From Myxococcus hansupus (GTDB taxonomy: Bacteria > Myxococcota > Myxococcia > Myxococcales > Myxococcaceae), in the NCBI RefSeq assembly GCF_000280925.3, contig NZ_CP012109.1, forward strand, positions 5,042,501 through 5,106,500: 64,000 nucleotides of DNA, written 5' to 3'. The notes beneath the pieces are model-generated. The model was not told where the DNA came from, did no database searches, and was given only the letters and a program-made list of their open reading frames with translations. Positions 37,461 through 47,170 of the stretch are shown here, piece after piece. The number at the start of each line of letters is the position of its first letter. Position 1 is the first letter of the stretch. Made by a program: the position numbers and the translations under genes.

Positions 37461-38197
37461 CTGAGCTCCTTCTCGATGTCGGCTTCGACCTTCTTGGACC
37501 ACTCCTGTACGCGCCGCCCCTCCGCGGGGTCATACGCGACGCTGCCTTGCTTCACCTTCTGAAGGGTGTCCCGCGCCTTGGCGGCCTTGCCGTCCCGAAG
37601 CTGCGTCTCCGCGAGGAAGTAGTAGGCGCGCAGCATCTCCGGGTGCTTCGCGATGGCCTTCTCGTAGAGGCTGGCGGACTTGGCCAGATCCCGCTTGGGC
37701 CACGGCAGCTCGTAGTAGTAGCGGCCCTTGGCCAGCAGCGGCGCGCCCCGGTCGTAGTTCGCGTCAATCTGGAGGGCCTTGTCGAGCCGCTCGTTGAACT
37801 TGCCCTCGAGCCCCTCGCCCAGCGCCTTCATGATGCCCACGGCCTGGGAGTACGCACCGATGCCGGTGGCCGCGTAGTAGTGGCCCTCCACCCGGGCGGG
37901 CGCGAGCTTCACGGCCTTCTCGCCCCAGTCCCACGTCTGGCGGCCCAGCACCTTCTTGAGCTTGTCGCTGGCCGCGCCGTCCGCCTGCCACTGGAGGATG
38001 CGCGCCTTGCGCCACACCAGCTCGTAGTCCTCGGGGGCGGCGTCCAGCGCCGTCTTCAGCGCGCCCTCGTAGGCCTTCTCCCCACCCGCGTCGCCCCGCT
38101 TCGCGTACAGCGCGTCAAGCTCGGACAGCAGGGAGGCTTCAGCCCCCCAGGCAGGCAGGCTCAGGAGCAGGCACAAAGCAAATGAAATCAGGCGCAT
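37457..38197 (-). CDS. Exported TPR-like protein
   Basis: 246 residues: signal peptide (MRLISFALCLLLSLPAWGAEA), then helical TPR-like repeats with strong LxxxxxL-A patterns (WGEKAVKLAPARVEGHYYAATGIGAYSQAV, DLAKSASLYEKAIAKHPEMLRAYYFLAETQLRDGKAAKARDTLQKV). Periplasmic or outer-membrane-facing. Shared 4-base overlap with the acyl-CoA synthetase gene suggests a role in handling exogenous fatty acids or lipids, but this is only contextual. Confidence 0.82.
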   Translation of the reverse strand: MRLISFALCLLLSLPAWGAEASLLSELDALYAKRGDAGGEKAYEGALKTALDAAPEDYELVWRKARILQWQADGAASDKLKKVLGRQTWDWGEKAVKLAPARVEGHYYAATGIGAYSQAVGIMKALGEGLEGKFNERLDKALQIDANYDRGAPLLAKGRYYYELPWPKRDLAKSASLYEKAIAKHPEMLRAYYFLAETQLRDGKAAKARDTLQKVKQGSVAYDPAEGRRVQEWSKKVEADIEKELR

Positions 38198-38283
38198 AAG
38201 CGCGGGGCTTAGCACGCGCAATTGCCCGCTAGCAAACCAACGGACCTCAAACATCCACCAAACGACACGAGGCGGGAGCAGTG

Positions 38284-38295
38284 CGGGTTAACCCG
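38284..38295. promoter_or_regulatory. Perfect palindrome upstream of the TPR/acyl-CoA synthetase operon
   Basis: CGGGTTAACCCG, 87 bases before the TPR start on the minus strand and 55 bases after the sigma-factor stop. Could be an operator or part of the sigma-gene terminator region, which also holds CCTCCC/GGGAGG (38321-38338). A near match (CGGGTTAATCCCG) occurs at 63402-63414. Confidence 0.3.
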
Positions 38296-38349
38296 TACCG
38301 TCCCGCCTCGACAAGGCGCCCTCCCAGGTGGGGAGGCTGTTGGGGGCCC

Positions 38350-39102
38350 TCACGCGGCGTCGGCCGCGTGCTCGCCCAGGTCCACGAACTCCTCGTTCTC
38401 GTTGAACGCGGAGAGGTAGCGCTCCAGGAAGTTCTTCGTCTTCAGCTCCACCTGACGCACGCGCTCGCGCGACACGCCCCAGCGCTGGCCCAGCTCTTCC
38501 AGCGTTAGCGGCTTGTCCTGGGTCAACCGCTCCGTGAGGATGTCCCAGCCCAGGTCACCAATGCGCTTGCGCACCTTGGCGAGCGCCTCCTGAATCTCGG
38601 TGTCCTGTTCGTGCGACAGGAACACCTGCTGAGGCGAAGGGCCGTTGTCCTCCAGCCTGTCGAGGAAGGTCGTCTCGCCGTCCTCGTCGATGCTGGCGTC
38701 CAACGAGAAGTCCACCATGCTGCCGCGCTCCGCCTCGCCGCCGCGCACCTGGCTGCGGTTGTCCTTCAGATACCGGGTGATGTAGGCGCGAATCCACCAC
38801 ACCGCGTAGGTGGCGAAGCGCACGTTCTTCTTGGGGTCGAAGTGCTCGATCGCCTTCATGAGACCGACGTTGCCTTCCTGGATGAGGTCATCCAGACGCG
38901 AACCGCGATTGGCGAACTTCTTCGCCACGGCGACAACGAAGGCCAGATTGGAGCTGGCAAGCGTCTGCCGCGCGGACTCGTCACCCTTGCGGGCGCGGCG
39001 TGCGAGCTCGTACTCCTGCTCACGCGTCAACTGCTGGTGCCCGCCCAGGTTCCGAAGGTAGTGCGACAGGCCTTCCGCTGCGTACCTCGTCGAATTGGCC
39101 AT
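38350..39102 (-). CDS. RNA polymerase sigma factor, RpoH-like
   Basis: 250 residues. Group 3-like sigma70 factor resembling sigma32: region 2 (RKGDESARQTLASSNLAFVVAVAKKFANRGSRLDDLIQEGNVGLMKAIEHFDPKKNVRFATYAVWWIRAYITRYLKDN), the short RpoH-box-like segment, and region 4 helix-turn-helix (LTLEELGQRWGVSRERVRQVELK). It lacks region 1.1. Myxobacteria carry several sigma32 paralogues (SigB, SigC and others) used in development; which one this is cannot be told here. GGAGGACGGGAAATC precedes the ATG. No anti-sigma gene is adjacent. Confidence 0.9.
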   Translation of the reverse strand: MANSTRYAAEGLSHYLRNLGGHQQLTREQEYELARRARKGDESARQTLASSNLAFVVAVAKKFANRGSRLDDLIQEGNVGLMKAIEHFDPKKNVRFATYAVWWIRAYITRYLKDNRSQVRGGEAERGSMVDFSLDASIDEDGETTFLDRLEDNGPSPQQVFLSHEQDTEIQEALAKVRKRIGDLGWDILTERLTQDKPLTLEELGQRWGVSRERVRQVELKTKNFLERYLSAFNENEEFVDLGEHAADAA

Positions 39103-39301
39103 GATTTCCCGTCCTCCGTTCGATGCCGGACGCGCTCCCCTGCCGCCTCGCGTCCACCTGGAACTAAGACGCGCAACGAGCGAAAGGGTTTCTCATTCCA
39201 GCCCCGAATGATCATTTCGCGCGGCATTCCCAGTCCGTCTCAAGACTTGGACGGTAAGCCGCTCGACGCCGGGACGAAAAAAGAGCCGCGTCGGCCACGC
39301 A

Positions 39302-40732
39302 TCAAGAACGCTTGGGAGCCGGGAACATTTTCGCGGGATTGAGCAGCCCTGATGGGTCGAAGAAGGCCTTGAGCCGACGCTGCAAGTCGATGAGCGCGGG
39401 CGCCTGCTCCAACGGCAGATATTCCCGCTTCGCGTGGCCCACACCGTGCTCGCCTGTGATCGTTCCGCCCAGCTCCACGGTCAGCACCAACATGCGTCGC
39501 AGGGCTTCGTCCACGAGCGGCCGTTGATGGGGACCGTCGTACAGGATGTTCGCGTGCAGGTTGCCGTCACCCGCATGGCCATATGTGGCCACCGTGAGGC
39601 CCAGCTCACTCCCCATGGCCTTCAGTCGCTCGATGACCTCGGGGATGCGCGAGCGCGGGACGACAATGTCCTCGGAAATCTTGCGAGGCTTGAGGGCCCG
39701 GAGGGCTGGGGAAATCACCCGGCGCGCGGCCCACAGCTTCTCGCGCTGGGAGGCATCCTGGGCCACCAGCGTCTCGGTGGCGCCCTGGCGGGTGCAGATG
39801 TCACTGAGCTGAGACATCTCCGATAACAGGCCGTCACGTCCGTTGCCGTCGACCTCCACGATGACGGCCGAGCCCGCGCCTGGGGGGAACTGAAAGCCGC
39901 GGCCATCCACGGCGCGAAGGGCCACATCGTCGATGAGCTCCAGGCACCGGGGCAGGATGCCCGCGGCCAGCACGGCGGACACACCTCGCGCGGCGTCCAT
40001 GACGGACGGGAACACCACCAGGGCCGTGAGCACCTCGCGGGGCAGCGGGATGAGCTGCACCGTGATTTCGGTGGCGACCCCCAGCGTGCCCTCCGAACCG
40101 ACGAAGAGGCCCACCAGGTCGTAACCCGCCACGCCCTTGATGGTGCGCCGACCCACCCGGAGGACCTCGCCGTCCGGCAGCACCCACTCCAACCCGATGA
40201 CGTAGTCCCGGGTGACGCCGTACTTGAGCGCGCGAGGACCGCCGGCGTTCTCCGCCACGTTGCCGCCCAGCGTGCAGACCTCCCAGGAGTTCGGATCCGG
40301 TGGATAGAAGAGCCCCACCGCCTCCACCGCCTTCATCAAATCGCCAGTGATGACACCGGGCTGCACCACGGCCGTGAGGTCCTCGGGGGAGATGGAGAGG
40401 ATGCGGTTCATCCGCTCCAGGCTCACCGCCACGCCGCCCTGCAAGGTCAGCGAGCCGCCGCTCTTCCCGCTCCGCGCGCCACAAGGGGTGAAGGGCACGC
40501 CGTGCGCGGCGCACGCCTTGAAGACCTCGGACACCTGCCGGGTGTCCTCCGGGAAGACGACGACATCCGGCGGGTACACCCCGCTGTCGGACTCATCCTT
40601 CGAATAGGCGGCGAGCGTGGACTCGTCGCGGCGCACCTGACCCGGTGACAACACGGTGGCCAGCGCCTCGCACACCCGCGCCACCTGCTCGGGCGCCACC
40701 CGGGGAAACTCCGCGGGCGTGCCGCTGCTCAT
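39302..40732 (-). CDS. FAD-linked oxidase, glycolate/D-lactate oxidase type (GlcD-like)
   Basis: 476 residues: PCMH FAD-binding domain (PCGARSGKSGGSLTLQGGVAVSLERMNRIL, PPDPNSWEVCTLGGNVAENAGGPRALKYGVTRDYVIGLE) and a C-terminal FAD-oxidase domain with the substrate/metal residues in YGHAGDGNLHANILYDG and GGTITGEHGVGHAKREYL. Oxidises 2-hydroxy acids such as D-lactate or glycolate. ATG 40732 overlaps the folE stop by four bases. The GlcE/GlcF partners are absent, favouring a one-component enzyme. Confidence 0.92.
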   Translation of the reverse strand: MSSGTPAEFPRVAPEQVARVCEALATVLSPGQVRRDESTLAAYSKDESDSGVYPPDVVVFPEDTRQVSEVFKACAAHGVPFTPCGARSGKSGGSLTLQGGVAVSLERMNRILSISPEDLTAVVQPGVITGDLMKAVEAVGLFYPPDPNSWEVCTLGGNVAENAGGPRALKYGVTRDYVIGLEWVLPDGEVLRVGRRTIKGVAGYDLVGLFVGSEGTLGVATEITVQLIPLPREVLTALVVFPSVMDAARGVSAVLAAGILPRCLELIDDVALRAVDGRGFQFPPGAGSAVIVEVDGNGRDGLLSEMSQLSDICTRQGATETLVAQDASQREKLWAARRVISPALRALKPRKISEDIVVPRSRIPEVIERLKAMGSELGLTVATYGHAGDGNLHANILYDGPHQRPLVDEALRRMLVLTVELGGTITGEHGVGHAKREYLPLEQAPALIDLQRRLKAFFDPSGLLNPAKMFPAPKRS

Positions 40733-41358
40733 CGGCGTGCCCCCAACCGGGCCCACAATTCACGACGCAGCGGCCCGTCGCGCCGCAAGGTGCCTTCATA
40801 GGCCTCCGCATGGGTGACGGCGTCACGCTGCTTGTCCCCGCGCAGGCGCAGACACGCCTGCTCCGCTTCGATGATGCACGCCGTGGCGGGGCTGCCCAGC
40901 ACCTGGGCCAGGGAGCGAGCCACCTCCCGCGCCAGGTCCTCCTGGAGGATGAGCCGGTGCGCGAAGCAGTCCACCAGCGCCGACAGCCGGCCGAAGCCCA
41001 CCACGCGCTTGCCCGGTACGTAGGCCACGTGGGCGCGGCCCGTGAGCGGCAGCAGGTGGTGTGGACACATGGAGTGGAAGCGCAGGTCCGTCACCACCAC
41101 CAGCTCACCAGAGGAGCCCGGCGGCACGGGGAACGTCTCGCCCAGCGCCGCTTCCGGGGTGCGACCGTAACCGTCGAGGAACTCGGAGGTCCAGGCCTCG
41201 GCGACGCGCGAGGGGGTGTCCGCCAGGTGGACGTCCTGGAGGGACAGGCCGGCGGCGCGCAGGAAGTCCGCGACCGCGCGCGCCATGGCCGCGGTGTCAG
41301 GGGCGCTGGCGGGAGCCGGAACGGCGGTGGCTTTGCGGCGGGCTCGGGACGAGGTCAC
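40729..41358 (-). CDS. folE: GTP cyclohydrolase I
   Basis: About 209 residues; makes dihydroneopterin triphosphate for folate/pterin. Zn and catalytic residues are visible: Cys-His in FHSMCPHHLLPLTGRAHVAY and the C-terminal Cys in ACIIEAEQACLRLRGDKQRDAVTH. The GTG at 41358 was chosen because AGGAGAG stands 8 bases before it; an ATG at 41388 is also possible. Between a Rieske protein gene upstream and the FAD oxidase gene downstream (4-base overlap). Confidence 0.94.
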   Translation of the reverse strand: MTSSRARRKATAVPAPASAPDTAAMARAVADFLRAAGLSLQDVHLADTPSRVAEAWTSEFLDGYGRTPEAALGETFPVPPGSSGELVVVTDLRFHSMCPHHLLPLTGRAHVAYVPGKRVVGFGRLSALVDCFAHRLILQEDLAREVARSLAQVLGSPATACIIEAEQACLRLRGDKQRDAVTHAEAYEGTLRRDGPLRRELWARLGARR

Positions 41359-41388
41359 AGCGGCATCTCTCCTGGAAGGGGCCGGCAT

Positions 41389-41730
41389 TCAGGGGGCCGG
41401 GACGCTACCCGATGCGGCCACGAGGATGTGCTGTCCCTGCACGCGCACCTCGAAGGTGGGGACCCGCACGCCGGGGTGTCGGGAACACAGCCCCGTCCGG
41501 ATGTCGAACGGCCAGGTGTGCAACGGGCAGTGCACCACGTATCCCACCAGGTCGCCCTCGGACAGGGGCCCCGCCCGGTGAGGGCAGGCGTCCGCCACCG
41601 CGTGGAGTTCCCCGTTCACCCGGAAGAGGGCCACCGCGACCCCGTCCACCTGGACCACCGCGCGGCCCCGTGCGTCGAGTGCGTCCAGCGTCGCCACAGG
41701 AATGAATCCGCCGTCCGAGTGTCCGTTCAT
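41389..41730 (-). CDS. Rieske [2Fe-2S] ferredoxin
   Basis: 113 residues forming a small soluble Rieske domain: ligands CPHRAG and CPLHTW (C-x-H and C-x-x-H), flanked by FRVNGELHAVADACPH and HPGVRVPTFEVRVQGQHI. Functions as an electron carrier for an oxygenase or reductase not encoded here, or as a NirD-like subunit. ATG 41730 gives the normal length for the family; a GTG at 41766 is possible. Confidence 0.92.
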   Translation of the reverse strand: MNGHSDGGFIPVATLDALDARGRAVVQVDGVAVALFRVNGELHAVADACPHRAGPLSEGDLVGYVVHCPLHTWPFDIRTGLCSRHPGVRVPTFEVRVQGQHILVAASGSVPAP

Positions 41731-41788
41731 CTTCGAGAAACCCCAACGCGCCGGCGGGAGCGACACATCCCCACCCGGACGAAACAGA

Positions 41789-41841
41789 GCGTGATACCGT
41801 CCCTTGACACTGGCCGGGCCGCGTCATTAGAGCACCCGGCC
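41789..41841 (+). promoter_or_regulatory. Promoter and operator candidates of the zinc import operon
   Basis: -35 TTGACA (41804-41809), 17-base spacer and -10 TTAGAG (41827-41832), 24 bases before the first ATG. Just upstream of the -35 is GCGTGATACCGTC (41789-41801), 12 of 13 bases identical to a motif upstream of the paralogous gene at 51421-51855. An inverted repeat GGCCGGG/CCCGGCC (41812-41818, 41835-41841) brackets the -10. Likely a metal-regulator (Zur-type) site; the protein is not identified. Confidence 0.6.
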
Positions 41842-41855
41842 GACGCCCTCTTCCG

Positions 41856-42281
41856 ATGAATCAGCGAGCCCACACCTTCGCCCGCTGCACCGCGACGCTG
41901 CTCGCCGTGCTGTGGCTGTGTCAGCCGTTGAGCGCGCTGATGCACGCGAGGGACGAGCACGCGCATCGCTTCTGTCCGCAGCACCAGACGTTCGAAGAGA
42001 CAGCGCTCGGCACCGGGGCCCGCCTGGCGCGCATCGCCATCGAGCAGGGCCCGCAGGTGTCCGCCCTGCCGGAGGCGGTGGCGGACTCCGCGGCCCTCAC
42101 GCACGAAGAGTGCCCGCTGGTAACGACCAGCTCCCGCCCGGAGCTGCTCACGCCCTACCGCCCGTCGCTGGTGTTGACGCTGCTGGCCGTGAGCCGTCCG
42201 GCCACCGCCCCGCCCCGGGTCCACCCGCCGCTCTCCATCCTCGACACCGCTCCCAAGGCCTCGCCCCCAGCCCGCGCGTGA
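41856..42281 (+). CDS. Small exported Cys/His protein, first gene of the zinc operon
   Basis: 141 residues: an N-terminal hydrophobic segment (TATLLAVLWLCQPLSALMH), then a Cys/His-rich part with MHARDEHAHRFCPQHQTF and LTHEECPL, and an Ala/Pro-rich tail ending in TAPKASPPARA. The protein at 51421-51855 has the same order: hydrophobic segment, MH...HATCLEH (C-x-x-H), ...DAHCVHAF, tail LAPKASPPRA. Both lie at metal loci with a shared promoter motif. It probably binds Zn (or Cu) at the membrane or periplasm; family not recognised. Confidence 0.75.
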   Translation: MNQRAHTFARCTATLLAVLWLCQPLSALMHARDEHAHRFCPQHQTFEETALGTGARLARIAIEQGPQVSALPEAVADSAALTHEECPLVTTSSRPELLTPYRPSLVLTLLAVSRPATAPPRVHPPLSILDTAPKASPPARA

Positions 42282-42357
42282 AGCGCGTCGTCTGAGGTCT
42301 GGCAGGTCATGGTGGGCGTGGCCGCATCGCGGGCGCCCTGTTCGAGGAGCATTCCAG

Positions 42358-43710
42358 GTGGACACCCGTTCGCGCGCCGTCCGCGGCGCCGTCATCGCCG
42401 TATCACTCACGCCTTGGCTGCTGAGCAGCAGCGCCCTGGCCCAGGAGCCCGCCGCGCCCCCCGCGGACGCGCCGGTTCAACCGCAAGAGGCGCCGCCTCC
42501 GTCGCTCACGCCCGCCGAGCTGAAGGAAATCGAGGACGCGCTCGGCAGCGACGCCGCGGCGGCTCAGCAGGGTGCGCCCACCGGCACCGCCACGGCGCCC
42601 TCCGGTATGCCCGGAGCGACCAGCGCGCTGTCCATCCCCGGGGTGAACAACGGCGCCGGCGCCAACTTCCTCGACCTGAGCTTCATCCTGGACGTGGCGG
42701 CGGCGGCCTTCACCGACAAGGAGCCGATGCAGTCCGGCGCGCACGACCCGACGCGCAACGGCTTCAACCTCCAGCAGTTGGAGCTGTCCATCGGCTCGGT
42801 GGTGGACCCCTACTTCCGCTTCGACGGCAACATCGTCTTCAGCCAGTTCGGCGTGGAGATTGAGGAGGCGTACGGCACCACGCTGGCGCTGCCCTACAAC
42901 CTCCAGGTGCGCGCCGGTCAGTTCCTCACGCGCTTCGGCCGCATCAACCCCACCCACCCGCATTCGTGGGACTTCGTGGACCAGCCCTTCGCCGTGGGCC
43001 GCATCTTCGGCGCCGAGGGCAACCGCGGCCTGGGCACGGAGGTGTCCTGGCTGGCGCCCCTGCCCTGGTACGTGGAGGTGCTGGGCAGCATCACGGATGC
43101 CACCGGCGAGGCCACCGCGCGCAGCTTCCTGGGCGCCACCAGCGAACGGGTGCAGTCGCCGCTGGACCTGCAGGCCACCGGCGCGGTGAAGCAGTTCTTC
43201 CCGCTGTCGGACGACCTGTCGCTGATGTGGGGCCTGTCCACCGCCACCGGCCCCAACCCCACCGGCCACCGCAACCGCACGGACGTGTTCGGCACGGACA
43301 TCTACCTGCGCTACCGGCCCGTGACGCAGGCGTACAACACCACGCTCATCACGTTCCAGACGGAGGCCTACTACCGCCGCCGTCAGGTGCCGGGAGACGT
43401 GCTCACCGACTTCAACCTCTACGCCCAGACGGCGTGGCGGTTCTCGCCGCGCTGGGCCACCGCGCTGCGCTACGAGCTGGGAACGGCGGCGCGAGGTGAA
43501 GGCGGCGAGCGCATCGCCGACCCGTTGGATCCGGAGTGGACGGAGAGTCGCAACCGCGTCTCCGTCAACGCCACCTTCTGGCCCACCGAGTTCTCCCGGC
43601 TGCGCCTCCAGGCCGCCAGGGACCGGGCCGGATGGCGGGACGAAGCCGGTTATTCGCTCATGCTCGCGCTCGAGCTGGTCACGGGTGCCCACGGCGCCCA
43701 CGCGTTCTGA
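42358..43710 (+). CDS. Outer-membrane beta-barrel protein in a zinc operon
   Basis: 450 residues: signal peptide to SSSALAQ, a Pro/Ala-rich disordered segment (about 30-95), then alternating amphipathic strands (RNGFNLQQLELSIGSVVDPYFRFDGNIVF, PYNLQVRAGQFLTRFGRINP, FGTDIYLRYRPV, RWATALRYELG) and a C-terminal Phe (GAHGAHAF), as expected of a porin-like outer-membrane barrel of about 14-16 strands. No TonB plug domain is seen. The organisation matches proteins annotated as zinc-regulated outer-membrane receptors. Start is GTG 42358 with GAGGAG upstream. It probably lets metal through the outer membrane for the downstream ABC importer. Confidence 0.8.
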   Translation: MDTRSRAVRGAVIAVSLTPWLLSSSALAQEPAAPPADAPVQPQEAPPPSLTPAELKEIEDALGSDAAAAQQGAPTGTATAPSGMPGATSALSIPGVNNGAGANFLDLSFILDVAAAAFTDKEPMQSGAHDPTRNGFNLQQLELSIGSVVDPYFRFDGNIVFSQFGVEIEEAYGTTLALPYNLQVRAGQFLTRFGRINPTHPHSWDFVDQPFAVGRIFGAEGNRGLGTEVSWLAPLPWYVEVLGSITDATGEATARSFLGATSERVQSPLDLQATGAVKQFFPLSDDLSLMWGLSTATGPNPTGHRNRTDVFGTDIYLRYRPVTQAYNTTLITFQTEAYYRRRQVPGDVLTDFNLYAQTAWRFSPRWATALRYELGTAARGEGGERIADPLDPEWTESRNRVSVNATFWPTEFSRLRLQAARDRAGWRDEAGYSLMLALELVTGAHGAHAF

Positions 43711-43733
43711 ACCCTTTCATAGGAGCCATGCCC

Positions 43734-44657
<924 letters not shown>

Positions 44658-44660
44658 GCC

Positions 44661-45518
44661 ATGCGGACCCGACTCCTCCTGCCGCTGCTCCTGCTGTCCG
44701 GCTGCGCGCTGGAGCCTGGCGAGAGCTTCGCGGTGCTGGAGCCCACCGTGCGCGCGGACTACACCCCCGTGGCCTCGCGCGACGCGGGCAACGGCTTCCA
44801 GCGGCTGGCCTCCGACTTCCAGGTGCGCCTGGACGGCGCCGCGCTGGGCGTGACGCACATCGACCTGGTGGGCGGCGCCACTGGCGGCGGCCCCACCACG
44901 TTCGACCCGGCCAACCCGCCGCCCCGCTACAGCAACTGCCACAACGGCCACTGCCACCGCGATGACGGCGCGCTGGTGGACTACGAGGACATCCAGGCGG
45001 AGCTGGATGGCGGTGGCGGCGCTTCGGAGTCCACGGTGGCCAGCCTGCACGTGGACGCGGACCTGGACCTGCTCGTGGAGCAGACGCTGACGCCGGAGTG
45101 CGAGCCGTCGTGTGAGCTGCCGCGGACGAACGTCAGCCGCTATCAGTGGGACGTGTCATCGGTCCGGCTGGAGGGCGCCGTGCGCGACGGCCGCGCCACG
45201 CCGCGCTTCACCGGTGAGCGCCCCTTCCGACTCACGCTGACGACGGAGGGCACCGGGGAGGCGGGCCGCCCGGTGCTCGAGCTGCGCGGCACCGTGGCCA
45301 TCCCCGCGGACCGGGAGCACAAGCCGCGCGTGAAGCTGGCGCTGAGCCTCGCGCTTTCCCCCACGCTGTTCGACGCGCTGGACTGGGCCGCGACGACGCC
45401 GGGGCCGGATGGCGTCGTGGACCTGGACGCGCCGGAGCACGCGACGTTCCGGACGGCGCTCCTGGAGTCCCTGTCCGAACTGGAACCCCAAGCGGAGGTC
45501 CGGCGTGAAAACCGCTGA
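44661..45518 (+). CDS. Cys/His-rich lipoprotein in the zinc operon
   Basis: 285 residues with lipobox LLLSGC (Cys15). The mature part is beta-rich and holds a cluster of potential metal ligands: YSNCHNGHCHRDDGALVDYEDIQ (about 92-114), a Glu/Cys pair (TPECEPSCELP), and acidic patches. No known family. It lies between the substrate-binding protein gene (3-base gap) and the ATPase gene (14-base overlap), so it belongs to the import system, possibly as a periplasmic metal chaperone or a second receptor. Confidence 0.78.
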   Translation: MRTRLLLPLLLLSGCALEPGESFAVLEPTVRADYTPVASRDAGNGFQRLASDFQVRLDGAALGVTHIDLVGGATGGGPTTFDPANPPPRYSNCHNGHCHRDDGALVDYEDIQAELDGGGGASESTVASLHVDADLDLLVEQTLTPECEPSCELPRTNVSRYQWDVSSVRLEGAVRDGRATPRFTGERPFRLTLTTEGTGEAGRPVLELRGTVAIPADREHKPRVKLALSLALSPTLFDALDWAATTPGPDGVVDLDAPEHATFRTALLESLSELEPQAEVRRENR

Positions 45519-46311
45519 GCCCACGACGCACGCGGTGCCCGCCTCGTTCAGCCCGGGCGACGCGCTGCTCACGTGCGAGAAGCTGGTCATCGGCTACGAC
45601 GGCACCGCCATCCTGCCGCCCATCGACCTGACCATCCGCCGCGGGCAGTTCGTGGCGGTGGTGGGCCGCAACGGCTCGGGCAAGAGCACGTGGTTCCGGA
45701 CGCTGCTGGGCATGCTGCCGCCGGTGTCCGGCACCATCTCCCGCGCGTCCGCCCAGGTGCGCAGCGCCTATGTGCCGCAGACGTCCGCCATCGACGGGCT
45801 GTTGCCCCTGCGCGCGGATGAGCTGACGGCCTGGGGCCGGCTGCGCGGCTGGAGCTTCCTGTGGCCCTTCGCCCGGAAGACGGACCGGGACGCGGTGCAG
45901 ACCGCGCTGGAGACGGCGGGCGCGAAGCCCTTCGCGTCCAGGCCGTACCGCGAGCTGTCGGAGGGCCAGAAGCAACGCACGCTGCTGGCCCGGCTGGTGG
46001 CCACCGAGGCGGACCTGGTGCTGCTGGACGAGCCCACCGCCGCCATGGACGCGGTGGCCGAGCGCGAGACGATGCAGCGCTTGTGCACCCTGTCCCGCGA
46101 GCGGGGCCTGGGCGTGGTGGTGGTGAGCCACGACCTGGAGGTCGCCGCCGAGCACGCCGACGTGCTCGTCTTCGTGGACCGCGAGACGTCCGCCTTCGTC
46201 GTGGGCGATGCCCGCACCGTCTTCTGTCACCCCGCCTTCCGCCGCCAGTACGGCGACGAGTACTGCCAACGCGCGCCCCTGGGACCTCATCGTGGAAACG
46301 ACGCTCGCTGA
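45505..46311 (+). CDS. Metal ABC transporter ATPase (ZnuC-like)
   Basis: 268 residues: Walker A GRNGSGKST, Q-loop (SAYVPQTSAI), signature LSEGQKQRT, Walker B LVLLDEPT, and switch His in VVSHD. The GTG start lies 14 bases inside the lipoprotein gene and has GCGGAGG upstream; its 3' end overlaps the permease gene by 20 bases. Drives uptake through the ZnuB-like permease. Confidence 0.94.
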   Translation: MKTAEPTTHAVPASFSPGDALLTCEKLVIGYDGTAILPPIDLTIRRGQFVAVVGRNGSGKSTWFRTLLGMLPPVSGTISRASAQVRSAYVPQTSAIDGLLPLRADELTAWGRLRGWSFLWPFARKTDRDAVQTALETAGAKPFASRPYRELSEGQKQRTLLARLVATEADLVLLDEPTAAMDAVAERETMQRLCTLSRERGLGVVVVSHDLEVAAEHADVLVFVDRETSAFVVGDARTVFCHPAFRRQYGDEYCQRAPLGPHRGNDAR

Positions 46312-47164
46312 ACCGTCCAAGTGGGAGCAGTTCCACCTGGCGTTCGACCTGTTCAGGGACCCGCTGCTGTGCGCGCTCATCGCGGGCGGCGTGCTGGGCT
46401 TCCTGAGCGTCTACGTGGTGCTGCGGCGCATGGTGTTCGTCAGCGCCGCGGTGGCCCAATCCGCCGGCCTGGGCGTGGCGCTGGCCTTCTACGCGGCCAT
46501 CCACCTGGGCACCCACGTGGAGCCGGTGATTGGCGCCACCGCGCTGGCGCTGCTGGCCACGCTGCTCCTGATGACGGAGCCCGCGAAGCTGCGCCTCACG
46601 AAGGAGAGCCTGCTCGGCCTGGCGTACGCGCTGGCGGGCGGCGCGGCGGTGCTCGTGGGAGACCGCATCGCCCAGGAGGCCCACGACATCCAGGGCATCC
46701 TCTTCGGCACCGCGGTACTGGTGACGCCGGAGCAGCTCTACACGGTGGCCATCGCCGGCGGGGCCGTCATGTTCATCCAGCTCTGGTGGTACCGGGGCAT
46801 CACCTTCGCCAGCTTCGACCGGACGGGCGCGCTGGTGCAGGGGCTGCCGGTGCGGCTGCTGGACGGCGTGCTGATGGTGAGCATCGGCGTCATGGTGGGC
46901 GTGTGCGCCCGCGCGCTGGGCGCGCTGCCGGTGTTCGCGTTCTCCACCCTGTCCGCCATCGCCGCGCTGATGCTGGAGCTGCGGCTGCCGTGGACCTTCT
47001 TCGTCGCCACGGTGATGGGCGCGATTGCCGGCGTGGGCGGCTACCTCTTCGCCTTCTTCTACGACTTCCCGGTGGGCGGCTCGCAGACGGTGTTCGCCGC
47101 GGCCATGGTGGCCGTGGCGACCGTCGTCCGGATGCTCGTGCACGCCGTGCAGAAGGCGCGCTGA
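46292..47164 (+). CDS. Metal ABC transporter permease (ZnuB-like)
   Basis: 290 residues with about eight transmembrane helices of the ABC-3 (ZnuB/MntB) family, including the family's FLSVYVVLRRMVFVSAAVAQSAGLGVALAF near the N-terminus and the ATPase-contact region after LVGDRIAQEAHDIQGILFG. The GTG at 46292 was chosen; an upstream reading would add unlikely residues. Last gene of the zinc import operon. Confidence 0.92.
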   Translation: METTLAEPSKWEQFHLAFDLFRDPLLCALIAGGVLGFLSVYVVLRRMVFVSAAVAQSAGLGVALAFYAAIHLGTHVEPVIGATALALLATLLLMTEPAKLRLTKESLLGLAYALAGGAAVLVGDRIAQEAHDIQGILFGTAVLVTPEQLYTVAIAGGAVMFIQLWWYRGITFASFDRTGALVQGLPVRLLDGVLMVSIGVMVGVCARALGALPVFAFSTLSAIAALMLELRLPWTFFVATVMGAIAGVGGYLFAFFYDFPVGGSQTVFAAAMVAVATVVRMLVHAVQKAR

Positions 47165-47170
47165 GCGGCG

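Noticed and set aside
42358-43710. TonB-dependent receptor
   Set aside because: No plug domain or TonB box and only about 350 residues of barrel; a porin-like outer-membrane protein fits better.
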